Shown: positions 39,558 to 47,561 of the stretch, piece by piece | Numbering within the stretch: the stretch's first letter is position 1 | How the letters are laid out: the number at the start of each line of letters is the position of its first letter | Virus record (IMG/VR): IMGVR_UViG_3300044712_002220 | Location: 1-58,983 of that record | DNA: 58,983 bases | Source of the DNA: a virus | Strand: one strand, 5' to 3' | Program-made: the position numbers and the translations under genes | The notes under the pieces: generated by a model | The model's database searches: none | What the model saw: the letters and a program-made list of their open reading frames with translations, nothing else | Told to the model about the DNA's origin: nothing

Positions 39558-39988
39558 GAACACCACCTCGCCCACCAGGGGATCCGCCAGCTCGGGAGCG
39601 TGCGCCGGTCTACGGGGCGCCCGAGCGACGAGGCGACCCGGGCGCCGTAGACCATCCCCTCCGACGCGCCGAGGTCGACGTAGAACGCGGATGCGGGCAT
39701 GTTCGCTGGGACGAAGTGCTCCGGGCGCCCCCACGCGAGCCCCGCGTCGATGCCGAGCCGACGCTCCGCGAGGACGTCGTCCCGCAGGATCCCGGGCTGG
39801 GTGAGGAGCAGGTGCGAGGCGATCGGCGCCTCCCCGCGGAGGACCGAGTCGCGCACGGCGGCGCGCGCGTACCGGACGTTCCGCCACCGGAGGACCGTCG
39901 CCGCGACAGCGCGGAGGCCGGGGATCTTCGCGATGACGCCGGTCGGCCGGCCGGCGAAGGGCGACTCCACGATGACCAGGCGACTCAT
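39554..39988 (-). CDS. DUF7768-type protein, 144 aa
   Basis: Begins RLVIVESPFAG, then NVRYARAAVRDSVLRGEAPI, ASHLLLTQPGILRDD, AGLAWGRPEHF and GMVYGARVASSLGRPV. This arrangement is the DUF7768 family, related to nucleoside-deoxyribosyltransferase-like folds, widespread in phages and uncharacterised. ATGA overlap with the next upstream gene. Confidence 0.75.
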   Translation of the reverse strand: MSRLVIVESPFAGRPTGVIAKIPGLRAVAATVLRWRNVRYARAAVRDSVLRGEAPIASHLLLTQPGILRDDVLAERRLGIDAGLAWGRPEHFVPANMPASAFYVDLGASEGMVYGARVASSLGRPVDRRTLPSWRIPWWARWCS

Positions 39989-40215
39989 GAGACCCTCCGC
40001 CCGTCCGCGGTGAAGCGCGGCGCCGTGGCCGACCAGACGAAGTGGTCACGGACGTCGTCCCGGACCCGGCGCTGGTCCTCGTCCGAGAGACCCTCCAGCG
40101 CGGGCCACCACCCCGCGCGCCCGCGCAGCTCGATCCCCTGCTTCAGCGCCTTCAGCCGCCGGAGGAACGTCCGCGCCTCCGGGGCGACCTTGTCGTTGCC
40201 GATCAGCCGTTGCAT
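39985..40215 (-). CDS. Hypothetical basic protein, 76 aa
   Basis: ATG inside the end of the RusA gene (13-base overlap). Helical, rich in Arg (APEARTFLRRLKALKQGIEL, DEDQRRVRDDVRDHFVWS). Placed between RusA and the DUF7768 gene. Function unknown. Confidence 0.55.
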   Translation of the reverse strand: MQRLIGNDKVAPEARTFLRRLKALKQGIELRGRAGWWPALEGLSDEDQRRVRDDVRDHFVWSATAPRFTADGRRVS

Positions 40216-40631
40216 GCGACCTCCTCGACGTCGAAGACCTTCCCCGCCGGCCCGACGACGACCTCGACGCGCGCCGGCCGCGCGCCCACCCGCTTCCGCA
40301 CCACGTGGTCGCGGACCTGGCGGTCGTTCTCGTAGATGCCGGCGCCCGGCAGCCCCCTCCTCGGCTGCGGGTCCTGCATGGCATCGAGGACGGTCTTCAC
40401 CGGCCCGTCGCCGTCCGGGAGGGAGGAGTCGAAGTGGAACGTGATGAGCACGTCCACGTCGCACAGCATCTTCGGCGCCCGCGCCGCGGCGCGCGCCTTC
40501 CGCCCGTACGTGGCGACCGCGCCGTGGAACGCGACCGCCTCGGGGGTCTTGTGGACGCCGCCCGGGTGCCGACTGTACTGGGCGTTCACCCCGACGGGCC
40601 GCCACGGCACCGTGAACCGGAGGACGGTCAT
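40203..40631 (-). CDS. RusA-like Holliday junction resolvase, 142 aa
   Basis: RusA fold with Asp73-x-Asp75 (PDGDGPVKTVLDAMQ), Lys79, and a later AGIYENDRQVRD that supplies the third acidic site (Asp103). The Asp-x-Asp pair at the start of this motif binds the metal. It would resolve branched DNA before packaging. ATG overlaps the upstream stop (ATGA). Confidence 0.85.
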   Translation of the reverse strand: MTVLRFTVPWRPVGVNAQYSRHPGGVHKTPEAVAFHGAVATYGRKARAAARAPKMLCDVDVLITFHFDSSLPDGDGPVKTVLDAMQDPQPRRGLPGAGIYENDRQVRDHVVRKRVGARPARVEVVVGPAGKVFDVEEVACNG

Positions 40632-40885
40632 CACGCGGCCTCCGCCTTCAGGCCGAGTTTGACCAGGGCCGCGTGCCGCTCGTTGTGGCGCCGGAGCAGT
40701 TCCTCCGCGCACAGCGTCAGGTAGTCCTCTGGCCAGAGCTTCGGATCCGGGAGCTTGGACCGGGTTCCCGGGAAGCCCCGGCCCGCGAGCTCGGGATCGC
40801 AGTCCCGGCAGATCACCGAGACCCGGTACGTGGGCGAGCCGCACTTGAGGCAGCGCCGGGCGTGACGGATCCGATCGGCCTTCAT
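40631..40885 (-). CDS. Zinc-ribbon protein, 84 aa
   Basis: CLKCGS (residues 12-15) and CRDCD (26-29) form a zinc ribbon. The remainder includes KLWPEDYLTLCAEELLRRHN. ATG overlaps the previous gene. Often found near replication genes of phages; function unknown. Confidence 0.65.
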   Translation of the reverse strand: MKADRIRHARRCLKCGSPTYRVSVICRDCDPELAGRGFPGTRSKLPDPKLWPEDYLTLCAEELLRRHNERHAALVKLGLKAEAA

Positions 40886-41100
40886 GACTCGCGCCTCCGC
40901 TCGATCTGCCGCCGGTGCCGATTGGTGCAGCGGTAGCAGTAGCCGCTGCGGTTCGTTGCCCCGAGCGGCCACCCACACCCGGGCCAGGCGCACCGCGCCT
41001 CCGTCATCGGCATGCCCGATGCGACGTGGCCCTCGCCGAAGGGGTAGGCGCGCATCTTCTGCTCCGAGCGCGCGGCCGCGATGCTCTCCAGGTCGATCAC
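40882..41100 (-). CDS. Cys-rich small protein, 72 aa
   Basis: GTG start with GGAG upstream. CAWPGCGWPL and CYRC place four Cys as a probable zinc module, followed by a basic tail (RHRRQIERRR). Unknown function. Confidence 0.6.
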   Translation of the reverse strand: MIDLESIAAARSEQKMRAYPFGEGHVASGMPMTEARCAWPGCGWPLGATNRSGYCYRCTNRHRRQIERRRES

Positions 41101-41246
41101 GCGCTCTCCTCCTCCCCCGACGCCTCCACGGGCCGGGGTCTGTCGTCCTCTGCGTCGAGTGGATCCGGGGTCCACTCCGGGTGGTGCCGCAGCAGCGCCG
41201 CGTCGTAGGCCGACCACTGGGCGGGGGTCAGGTCCCGGAACGTCAC
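41097..41246 (-). CDS. Small acidic-tail protein, 49 aa
   Basis: GTG start overlapping the stop of the DnaC-like gene (GTGA). Helix LTPAQWSAYDAALLRHHPEW, then an acidic tail. Unknown function. Confidence 0.55.
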   Translation of the reverse strand: MTFRDLTPAQWSAYDAALLRHHPEWTPDPLDAEDDRPRPVEASGEEESA

Positions 41247-41920
41247 CGCACCACCTCGAGCGGGCGCCGCATCGACGGGCCCGAGAGGTTCACCCACTGC
41301 CCCGCGGTCCTGAGCCGGTCCGCGAGTCGCTCGAGTCCGTTCGCCAGGTAGCGCGTGCGGAAGTCGGCCGCGAGGAGGTTGGTCGCGATCAGCGTCTTCC
41401 GGTTCCGCTGGTATCTCGCGTTCAGGAGCCCGTAGAGCCGGGCCTCGAACGCGTCGTGCATCTTCTCGCCGCCGAGCTCGTCCAGCGCCAGTACCGGAGC
41501 GGCCTCCAGGCGGTCCCAGAACACCTCGGCGAAGCTGCTCGCCGTCGCGAGCTCGTGCAGGTTCACGAACTGCCCGCCCTTCTCGTGGACCGCCCACGCG
41601 AGGGCGAAGCTCTTGCCCTGCCCCGCCGTCCCGGCGAGGACCAGGAGGCGGGCCTTCGGCGGTGCCGCGAGGAACGCCCGCGCCGCGTCGAGCGCCGGGC
41701 TCGCGGACGGCGCGGCGAGAGTGCCCCAGTGCTCCTCTGGCACGCCGGAGCGCAGCAGCCGGGACCGCAGCGCCCGCGCCGCCGTGAATGCCTCGAAGTC
41801 GCGGATCTCGGCCTCGAGTTTCGCCATCTGGCGCCGGTACTCGGGATCGTCGTTCCGGGCTGCCATCCGGGCGGCCCACTCGCGGAACCGCGGGTCCTTC
41901 GGCTCGACGTACTCGTCCAT
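41243..41920 (-). CDS. DnaC/IstB-like helicase loader ATPase, 225 aa
   Basis: AAA+ ATPase: Walker A GTAGQGKS (97-104), Walker B VLALDELG (143-150), and a sensor-like TLIATNLLAADF (177-188), ending LADRLRTAGQWVNL. Preceded by GGAGGAGCGC. It would load the host replicative helicase at the phage origin, working with the DUF1376 protein upstream. Confidence 0.85.
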   Translation of the reverse strand: MDEYVEPKDPRFREWAARMAARNDDPEYRRQMAKLEAEIRDFEAFTAARALRSRLLRSGVPEEHWGTLAAPSASPALDAARAFLAAPPKARLLVLAGTAGQGKSFALAWAVHEKGGQFVNLHELATASSFAEVFWDRLEAAPVLALDELGGEKMHDAFEARLYGLLNARYQRNRKTLIATNLLAADFRTRYLANGLERLADRLRTAGQWVNLSGPSMRRPLEVVR

Positions 41921-41931
41921 GCGCTCCTCCG

Positions 41932-42762
41932 TCACCACGGCTTCTCGTCCTTCGCGAACGCTTCCGCGCTGCCCATCGGCGCCATTCCAGGGCGCTTCCC
42001 GGGCGGCAACGCCCCCGCCTTCCGCGCGAGCCAGCGCGCGTGCTTCGCGACGAACGTGTCGAGGTCGAGCTTCGAGCCCCAGAACTCGTCGGCCGCGGCG
42101 GCGTCCATGGCCGCGCAGATCGCAGCGACGCCGTGCTTGTTGCTCAGGACGGCGAGGCTCTGGGCTTGCGTCGTCGTGACATCGGGGCACGCGGCGCCAG
42201 ACAGCTTCGGCCACACCTTCCCGGTCCAGTGCGCAACGGCCTCGAATGCCGGCGACCCGACCCCCACCCTCGCGATGCGCTGCGGATGGGCTGTGCTGTG
42301 CTGATCTGCGTTGTGCTGATCTGTGGGCACTGCGGTGTCCGGCGTGGTCGCATTGCGGTCGAACTCCGGTCGCAATGCGGTCGCATCGCCCTGTTCCTGT
42401 GGTTCCGCTGTGTTGTCGCGCTTGCTCCAGCGAGACCGTGCCCCGGTCCTTCCGGCCTCGGACCGCAGCATCGCCTCGGCGCGCTCGTCCTCGAGTCGTG
42501 GGGACGTCATCCGACCGTGGTCCGACGGGTGTGGGATGAAGCGATCACCGATGGCCGACCACACCGCGGCGAAGCTCTTCGGGCTCATCCGGAGGATGCG
42601 CGCGAGTGCCTTCGGGTCATCCGGGATCGACCCGTTCGTCCACGCGTGGAGGATGAGCGTGAACCACGCCCCCCGCTCGGTGACGGTCCAGGATGCGAAC
42701 CGCTCGTCGGCGAGCGTCTCGGCCGGGAAGAACTTCAGGTACGGCAGCAGATCGCCGGCCAT
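41932..42762 (-). CDS. Replication initiation protein, DUF1376-like N-terminus, 276 aa
   Basis: The N-terminal domain (residues 8-85) matches DUF1376/YdaU: YLKFFPAETLADERFASWTV, ERGAWFTLILHAWTNGSIPD, and a winged-helix pattern. A low-complexity Asp/Thr/His region (115-160) follows, then a C-terminal helical domain. Typical neighbour of DnaC-like loaders in phages, where it acts as the initiator/DnaT-like factor. Confidence 0.8.
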   Translation of the reverse strand: MAGDLLPYLKFFPAETLADERFASWTVTERGAWFTLILHAWTNGSIPDDPKALARILRMSPKSFAAVWSAIGDRFIPHPSDHGRMTSPRLEDERAEAMLRSEAGRTGARSRWSKRDNTAEPQEQGDATALRPEFDRNATTPDTAVPTDQHNADQHSTAHPQRIARVGVGSPAFEAVAHWTGKVWPKLSGAACPDVTTTQAQSLAVLSNKHGVAAICAAMDAAAADEFWGSKLDLDTFVAKHARWLARKAGALPPGKRPGMAPMGSAEAFAKDEKPW

Positions 42763-42764
42763 CC

Positions 42765-43325
42765 CTACTCCTCCCGTTCCAGGGCCCGGATGCGGACGAG
42801 GCCGAGGGCAAACCCGATCGCCTCCTCGGCAACGCCCAGGGGATCCCGGTAGACCTGCGACCCCGTGAACCGCGCGACGTGGTAGCCGACCGACTGCAGG
42901 TCGCGGTCCCGCTTCTTGTCGCGCTCCGCCTGCTCCTTGGTGCGCTCGTGGAAGTCGTGCCCGTCGAGCTCGACATCCACGAACACCCGCAGCCTCTCCC
43001 AGCGCGCCGCCAGCACGAAGTCGAGGCGGTATGCGTTGTGATTCGCCACCACGGGCACCTGGCTCCAGAGATCCATCTCGATCCCGGACGCCGAACTCAC
43101 CGAAGCGCCGCACGCGCCCGCGCTCTCATCCGCTCCCGGAAGGCCGACGGGAGGCATCCAGCCGTACCCGGTGACGGAGCCCTGCTGGCAGCAGAAGGCC
43201 CAGAAGAACGCGCGCTCGATCGGCGACTCGAGCGACCCGTCCATGATGTCGAGTTGCTCGAGATACGCCTCGATGAACTTCGTGCGCAGGTGCGCGACCT
43301 TGTCGATGAGGTCCGGCCTCGCCAT
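42765..43325 (-). CDS. DUF559/VSR-like endonuclease, 186 aa
   Basis: DUF559-type features: SPIERAFFWAF, YRLDFVLAARWERLRVFVDV-ELDG with Asp and Glu of a PD-(D/E)xK site, DFHERTKEQAERDKKRDRDL and VGYHVARFTGSQVYRDP. Placed with two methyltransferases, so it may be a DNA-repair or anti-restriction nuclease. Function is inferred. Confidence 0.75.
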   Translation of the reverse strand: MARPDLIDKVAHLRTKFIEAYLEQLDIMDGSLESPIERAFFWAFCCQQGSVTGYGWMPPVGLPGADESAGACGASVSSASGIEMDLWSQVPVVANHNAYRLDFVLAARWERLRVFVDVELDGHDFHERTKEQAERDKKRDRDLQSVGYHVARFTGSQVYRDPLGVAEEAIGFALGLVRIRALEREE

Positions 43326-43511
43326 CTACTTCGCCTCCTTCCCCACCACCCGGAGCCTGGGCACCGCTCGCGGCGACCCCGCCTCCTTCGCCGCGAGCTC
43401 GGCCAGCGCGCGCGCCGCCTTCGCGGCGAAGTGCGCCGCCACCGTGGTCCGGCCCGACTCCATCGCCCAGGTGGCGATGTGCAGGTCTCGGGTGATCTCG
43501 CGGTCCGTCAT
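43326..43511 (-). CDS. Small hypothetical protein, 61 aa
   Basis: ATG overlapping the methyltransferase stop (ATGA). Helical (EITRDLHIATWAMESGRTTV), basic C-terminus. Unknown function. Confidence 0.55.
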   Translation of the reverse strand: MTDREITRDLHIATWAMESGRTTVAAHFAAKAARALAELAAKEAGSPRAVPRLRVVGKEAK

Positions 43512-44884
43512 GCGACCTCCGAAGCACGGACCGGCTCGGCGAACTGGGCCCGGACGATGGCCGCGGCGATCGGCGGGCAGACGGAGTTCCCAGCCATCCG
43601 GACCTGCGCCGTCTTCGTGAGCGGCGCCCCTTGGTACTCCGGCGCGATCTGGTAGGAGTCCGGGAAGCCCTGGGCGCGGTAGAGCTCCCTGGGCGCGAGC
43701 ATCCGCATCCCGATGTCCGCGACCTCATACGCCTGGCCGTGGATGGTGACGAGGCCGAACCGGTCCTTCGTCGTCACCGTGTGCAGCGGCATGCGGAGCT
43801 GCGGGTCCTGGTCGGTGCCGTAGTAGGCGAGGAGGAAGGCGCGAACCTCGGCGGCCCGCGACCCGTGCCCGAGCTGCGCGGTGACCAGGGCGTGGTGGTC
43901 CTTCGCGGTGATGGTCGGGATCGCCATCTGGAGAGGTGCGCCGTCGTTCTCGTGCCCGCCGTAGTGGCGGGCGAGGAACGCTGCGACCAGGGCGTGCTTG
44001 ATCCCGCCTCCGACCACGGTCCCGAGGGGTGCCTGGATGTCGAGGCAGCGCGGCGCCTGACCCTTCCGCTCGCCCCAGCTCTGCTGGATGAGCGTCGGCG
44101 CGACCAGCCCCGACACGACGAACGGGTCCCGCGCCTCGAGGACGTACCGCCGCATCCCGCGCGCGATCCGCCGGAGCGTCGCCTCGGCGAGCGGCCGCTC
44201 GCGCCCGAAGATGGAGGGGCACTCGAGGGACCAGTCCATGCACTCGGCCGCGGTCCGGTACGGGATCCGGCCCGGGCCGTGGGTCGGCGACGGCCAGACG
44301 ATCGGCAGCCCGTCGGACCGCGCGATGACGAACAGCCGCTTGCGGGTCGTGGGGGCGCCGTAGTCGCAAGCGCGGAGCTCGCGCCACTGGACCTCGTACC
44401 CGGCGGCGCGGATCTTCCCGACCCAGATCCGGAAGGTGAGGCTCTTCCGCATCGGGTCGGGGTTCCCGTCGGCGAGGAGCGGGCCCCACTCGGCGAACTC
44501 CTCGACGTTTTCGAGGCAGATGACGCGGGGCTTCACCGCCCGAGCCCATCGGTTCGCCACCCACGCGAGCCCGCGGATCTTCGCGTCCCGAGGCTTCCCT
44601 CCCTTGGCCTTCGAGTGGTGCTTGCAGTCGGGGCTGAACCACGCGAGCGCGACGCGCCGGCCCGCGCACGCCTTCACCGGATCGACCGCCCAGACGTTCT
44701 CGCAGTAGTGCCGCGTCGCTGGGTGGTTGGCCGCGTGCATCGCGATGGCCTCGGGGTCGTGGTTGATCGCGATGTCGGGGGACCGGCCGAGGGCCGTCTC
44801 GATGCCCAGGGAGGCGCCGCCGCCGCCGGCAAACGAGTCGACGATCAGTTCCTCGGTGTGGATCCGCAGGACCGGGGGCCTCAT
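43508..44884 (-). CDS. DNA (cytosine-5) methyltransferase, 458 aa
   Basis: Motif I DSFAGGGGASLGIE (16-29), motif IV FSPDCKHHS with catalytic Cys87 (Pro-Asp-Cys instead of Pro-Cys), motif VI ENV (125-127), motif VIII RKRLFVIAR (181-189), and motifs IX/X near the C-terminus (RELYRAQGFPDS, AGNSVCPPIAA). The SPDCxHHSKAKGG form is typical of phage-encoded enzymes. It probably protects phage DNA from host restriction. Confidence 0.9.
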   Translation of the reverse strand: MRPPVLRIHTEELIVDSFAGGGGASLGIETALGRSPDIAINHDPEAIAMHAANHPATRHYCENVWAVDPVKACAGRRVALAWFSPDCKHHSKAKGGKPRDAKIRGLAWVANRWARAVKPRVICLENVEEFAEWGPLLADGNPDPMRKSLTFRIWVGKIRAAGYEVQWRELRACDYGAPTTRKRLFVIARSDGLPIVWPSPTHGPGRIPYRTAAECMDWSLECPSIFGRERPLAEATLRRIARGMRRYVLEARDPFVVSGLVAPTLIQQSWGERKGQAPRCLDIQAPLGTVVGGGIKHALVAAFLARHYGGHENDGAPLQMAIPTITAKDHHALVTAQLGHGSRAAEVRAFLLAYYGTDQDPQLRMPLHTVTTKDRFGLVTIHGQAYEVADIGMRMLAPRELYRAQGFPDSYQIAPEYQGAPLTKTAQVRMAGNSVCPPIAAAIVRAQFAEPVRASEVA

Positions 44885-45444
44885 GCCGCCCTCCCCGCCC
44901 GCGCCGGCCTCGTCGGCGTCCAGACCATGCCGTGCGGCTCGAACGCCGCGTGGAAGACCGCGGGGCGCGGGCCCCAGTAGGCGAACGACACCGGGAAGGG
45001 CGCGCAGGCCGCCGCCCCGACGAACCGCAGCCGCCCGCGCCAGTGACAGATCAGCGCCGCCGTCGAGACGTGGTCGTGGAAGTACGCGGTGTCGGTCCGC
45101 GACGGGAAGAGCAGGATGACCTCCGCCCCCCGCTCCGCCTCGGCGACGCACTTCGCGCACCAGGCCGCGAGCTCCCCGAAGTCCGGGTTCACGAAGCATC
45201 GCCCGGCCCAGGGCAGCTCCAGCCCGTCGCCGATGGTCAGCCGCTCCTCGAACCCCGCGATGACCCAGCCGTCGCCGAGGTGGTCCGGGATCCAAATGTG
45301 GTGGGCAGCGAGGCCCCAGGCGTCGGGGTGCCCGCACGGATCGAGATCGATCTCCCCGAACACCTTCCGAACCACGGCGAGTTCGCCCGCCGAGGTGCGC
45401 CAGTCGCCGCGCGCGGAGCGCAGCATGTACCCGCGGTCGCTCAC
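44881..45444 (-). CDS. Phage DNA N6-adenine methyltransferase (Dam family), 187 aa
   Basis: Phage Dam family: DWRTSAGELAVVRKVFGEID, then DPCGHP, GRCFVNPDFGELAAWCAKCV with the catalytic NPPY replaced by Asn86-Pro-Asp-Phe, then VILLFPSRTDTAYFHDHV. GTG start overlapping the upstream TGA, AGGAGG 8 bases upstream. The NPDF change deserves testing for activity. Confidence 0.85.
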   Translation of the reverse strand: MSDRGYMLRSARGDWRTSAGELAVVRKVFGEIDLDPCGHPDAWGLAAHHIWIPDHLGDGWVIAGFEERLTIGDGLELPWAGRCFVNPDFGELAAWCAKCVAEAERGAEVILLFPSRTDTAYFHDHVSTAALICHWRGRLRFVGAAACAPFPVSFAYWGPRPAVFHAAFEPHGMVWTPTRPARAGRAA

Positions 45445-45563
45445 GCCCGGTCCTCCTGGGCCAGCGCGCCCCGGACGATCACCGGGAGGAGCACCAGCAC
45501 CGCGCCGAGGCACGTCAGCGCGACGGCGACGCTCAGGACGACGTTGTGGATCGCTCGCGTCAT
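45441..45563 (-). CDS. Small membrane protein, 40 aa
   Basis: One transmembrane helix (VVLSVAVALTCLGAVLVLLP) with a basic N-terminus. ATG overlapped by the upstream stop, GTGA overlap with the Dam gene. Unknown role. Confidence 0.6.
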   Translation of the reverse strand: MTRAIHNVVLSVAVALTCLGAVLVLLPVIVRGALAQEDRA

Positions 45564-45967
45564 CGAGTTCCCTCCGCGCGGACCTGGCCGCGCAGTTCGA
45601 ACAGCCGGCTTCGCTGCCGGCGCCTTCGGGTGAGGAGCCGCTTCGCCTTCCGCTCCGTCTCGGCGAGGCTCGCCTCCACCTCTTCCGGAGTCGTCGCGAT
45701 CCAGTACCCGTCGGCGGAGGTCGAGCAGATCGTGACGTCGTCGAGGAGCAGGTCGACCGCCTCGCCGATGGAGCGCAGCCGCCGGCACGGGTACTGGCAG
45801 AGGATCCCGAGGGCGCGCATGAGCACCGCGCCGTGACGCGCGTTGGCGCGGCCGCGGCAGAAGGTCTCGAGGAGCCACCGCAAGCGCATCGCGAGCTCGG
45901 GGTCGCCCCGGACGTCCGCGCGCGGAGGCCGGAGGTCGAAGGACACCTGGCGCTCGGGGGTGTTCAC
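45560..45967 (-). CDS. Hypothetical Cys-containing protein, 135 aa
   Basis: GTG start overlapping the upstream TGA. Helical (RLRWLLETFCRGRANARHGA, LLLDDVTICSTSADG), with a very basic C-terminal segment (LLTRRRRQRSRLFELRGQVR). Unknown function. Confidence 0.55.
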   Translation of the reverse strand: MNTPERQVSFDLRPPRADVRGDPELAMRLRWLLETFCRGRANARHGAVLMRALGILCQYPCRRLRSIGEAVDLLLDDVTICSTSADGYWIATTPEEVEASLAETERKAKRLLTRRRRQRSRLFELRGQVRAEGTR

Positions 45968-46533
45968 GCGGTGGTCGCCTCCCGGCGTACGCGCGGGAAG
46001 AGCAACGCCTGGCGCCGGTCGCGGGGCTCGCCGCCGCGGCAGGCCTTGCACCTGGGGATGGACCGGATCTTCCCGTCGGGCATCCGCCGAAGACCGAACG
46101 CAGCGAGCGGCTTGGAGCGGCCGCACTTCGTGCAGATCTGGGTGACCAGCACCTCGACGCCGTCGGCCGTGAAGAGGCGGCACGCGATCGGGGTGCGCTT
46201 CGCGGCGGCCGAGGGGGTCGGTGGCCCACCCTCCTCGGAACCGCGCCGCCCGACCGGGTTTCCGGCCCGCGTCGGGTGCTGCTCGTCGCCGGTTCGACGT
46301 GCGGTCTCGACGCCGCCGATGCTGCCGGCGCCGCGCTGAACGGCATGCTGCTCCCGGCCGCCCGGGTCCTTCGCTCGTGGGTGGAGCGCGTCATCACCGG
46401 CCACCAGTTGCCCGTCGGCTCGGCGCTCCTTCGTGGGATTCGTTGCCGGCGCGCGGGAACCCGCTTCTCCAGTGAGGGAGGGGCCGCCGGCGGGCCCGAG
46501 AGAAGTGGCCGGGCTTTCCCCGGCCTGGCGCAT
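45964..46533 (-). CDS. Protein with C-terminal zinc module, 189 aa
   Basis: Start ATG at 46533 has GGAGG 5 bases upstream; a longer frame to 46641 would run through the tRNA-Trp gene and is rejected. Residues 1-110 are low-complexity Gly/Ala/Arg/Glu. Near the C-terminus CTKCGRSKPLAAF and CKAC form a zinc module of the kind seen in HNH-associated phage proteins. The disordered N-terminus and the tRNA just upstream make the true start uncertain. Confidence 0.5.
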   Translation of the reverse strand: MRQAGESPATSLGPAGGPSLTGEAGSRAPATNPTKERRADGQLVAGDDALHPRAKDPGGREQHAVQRGAGSIGGVETARRTGDEQHPTRAGNPVGRRGSEEGGPPTPSAAAKRTPIACRLFTADGVEVLVTQICTKCGRSKPLAAFGLRRMPDGKIRSIPRCKACRGGEPRDRRQALLFPRVRREATTA

Positions 46534-46564
46534 GGCGTCCTCCGGGGAGCAGGCCATGCGAGAG

Positions 46565-46633
46565 CGGGCCACCGAGGAGTCGAACCCCGCCGCCGCGGTT
46601 TTGGAGACCGCGCCGCTCCCAGAGCTGTGACCC
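46565..46633 (-). tRNA. Compact tRNA-Trp(CCA)-like gene, 69 nt
   Basis: Minus strand. Acceptor GGGTCAC (46633-46627) pairs fully with GTGGCCC (46572-46566), counting one G-U. D stem GCTC/GAGC has only a 3-base loop TGG. Anticodon stem GCGGT/ACCGC with loop CTCCAAA, anticodon CCA. T stem CGGGG/CCTCG (one G-U) with loop TTCGACT, discriminator G. No encoded CCA. The tiny D loop and 3-base D-to-anticodon junction are abnormal, so it may be divergent or decaying. Confidence 0.75.
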
Positions 46634-46640
46634 AGGTCCA

Positions 46641-46871
46641 TCACCGCATCACCTCCACCGCGACCCGCGCGACGAGCACGGCGCCGAGCATCACGGCGAG
46701 GCCGAGGAAGCAGACGAGCGCGACCCAGGCCTCGGCCGCGAGGGGGCGCCGCGGAGGCGCGGTCACGGCCGGGCGCACCAGGCACTCGAGGACGGAGGTC
46801 CGGCGGGTGGCGACGAGCGTGCCGTTCACGGCGACGAGGTGCAGACGGGGGCGGCGGAGAGGGACGGCCAT
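46641..46871 (-). CDS. Small membrane protein, 76 aa
   Basis: Basic N-terminus (VPLRRPRLHLVAVNG), then a transmembrane helix near the C-terminus (WVALVCFLGLAVMLGAVLVA). ATG at 46871; its TGA lies 8 bases before the tRNA-Trp 5' end. Unknown function. Confidence 0.55.
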   Translation of the reverse strand: MAVPLRRPRLHLVAVNGTLVATRRTSVLECLVRPAVTAPPRRPLAAEAWVALVCFLGLAVMLGAVLVARVAVEVMR

Positions 46872-46873
46872 CG

Positions 46874-47047
46874 CTACGCCCTCGCCTCGAGTTCGTCGTT
46901 GAACCGCGTGACGAACGCCACGTGGAGCATCAGCCCCGGCATCCACTCCTTGACCGGGACGAGGACCCGCTCCTCCATCGGCTTGGGGGCCGGGTGCGTG
47001 CGGACCACCTCGGAGACCAGCGCTTCGGCGTTCTCGATTCGCTGCAT
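46874..47047 (-). CDS. Small hypothetical protein, 57 aa
   Basis: ATG at 47047, TAG at 46874-46876. Mixed helix/strand (MQRIENAEALVSEVVRTHPA, VKEWMPGLMLHVAFVTRF). Sits between the HTH regulator and the membrane-protein gene, filling the operon with no gap. No family recognised. Confidence 0.6.
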   Translation of the reverse strand: MQRIENAEALVSEVVRTHPAPKPMEERVLVPVKEWMPGLMLHVAFVTRFNDELEARA

Positions 47048-47065
47048 GGATCCCCTCCTCGTGGG

Positions 47066-47536
47066 CTACGGCTTCACCATCCCGAGCCGCTTGGACACGC
47101 GCTCGCGCACGACCTCGTGGATGCCCATCTCGCGGAGCACGTCGACGGTGGCCGCGTGGCGCTCCTCGACCGAGGGCGGCGGCTTCGGCCTGAACTCGCC
47201 GTCCGCGACGGAGCAGATCGCGACGACCACGGCGGCCGGCCGGATGCGGCTCTGCTCGATGGCCCAGGTCAGCAGCTTCGCGGGCGGGTGAGCGGCCCCG
47301 TGCCGGATGCGAGAGAGCTGCGCCGCGGCGACGCCCGTGCGCTCCTCGATCTCGTCATCGGAGAGCCCCGTCGACTCGATGTCCGAGCAGAGCGCGGCAA
47401 GAACGCGCGCCCCCTCCTCCTCGTACGACTCGCGGATAACCCCGCGGAATGACCGCTGCTGCATGGCCCCCACAGCGATCGTCGCCTTCGGCTGACTGTC
47501 GCTGACGGTTTCGTTCCGGGCATGAGTAGACGGCAT
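47066..47536 (-). CDS. XRE-type helix-turn-helix regulator, 156 aa
   Basis: HTH in the middle: GLSDDEIEERTGVAAAQLSR, IRHGAAHPPAKLL. The N-terminal 40 and C-terminal 60 residues (SVEERHAATVDVLREMGIHE) are predicted helical. ATG at 47536 has AAGGTGA 9 bases upstream. Third gene of the leftward early operon; likely a Cro- or activator-like regulator. Confidence 0.7.
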   Translation of the reverse strand: MPSTHARNETVSDSQPKATIAVGAMQQRSFRGVIRESYEEEGARVLAALCSDIESTGLSDDEIEERTGVAAAQLSRIRHGAAHPPAKLLTWAIEQSRIRPAAVVVAICSVADGEFRPKPPPSVEERHAATVDVLREMGIHEVVRERVSKRLGMVKP

Positions 47537-47561
47537 GACGGTGCGTCACCTTTCCGAAGTG

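Noticed and set aside
45964-46641. Longer form of the zinc-module gene from 46641
   Set aside because: The first part translates the tRNA-Trp gene. A start with GGAGG at 46533 is better placed.
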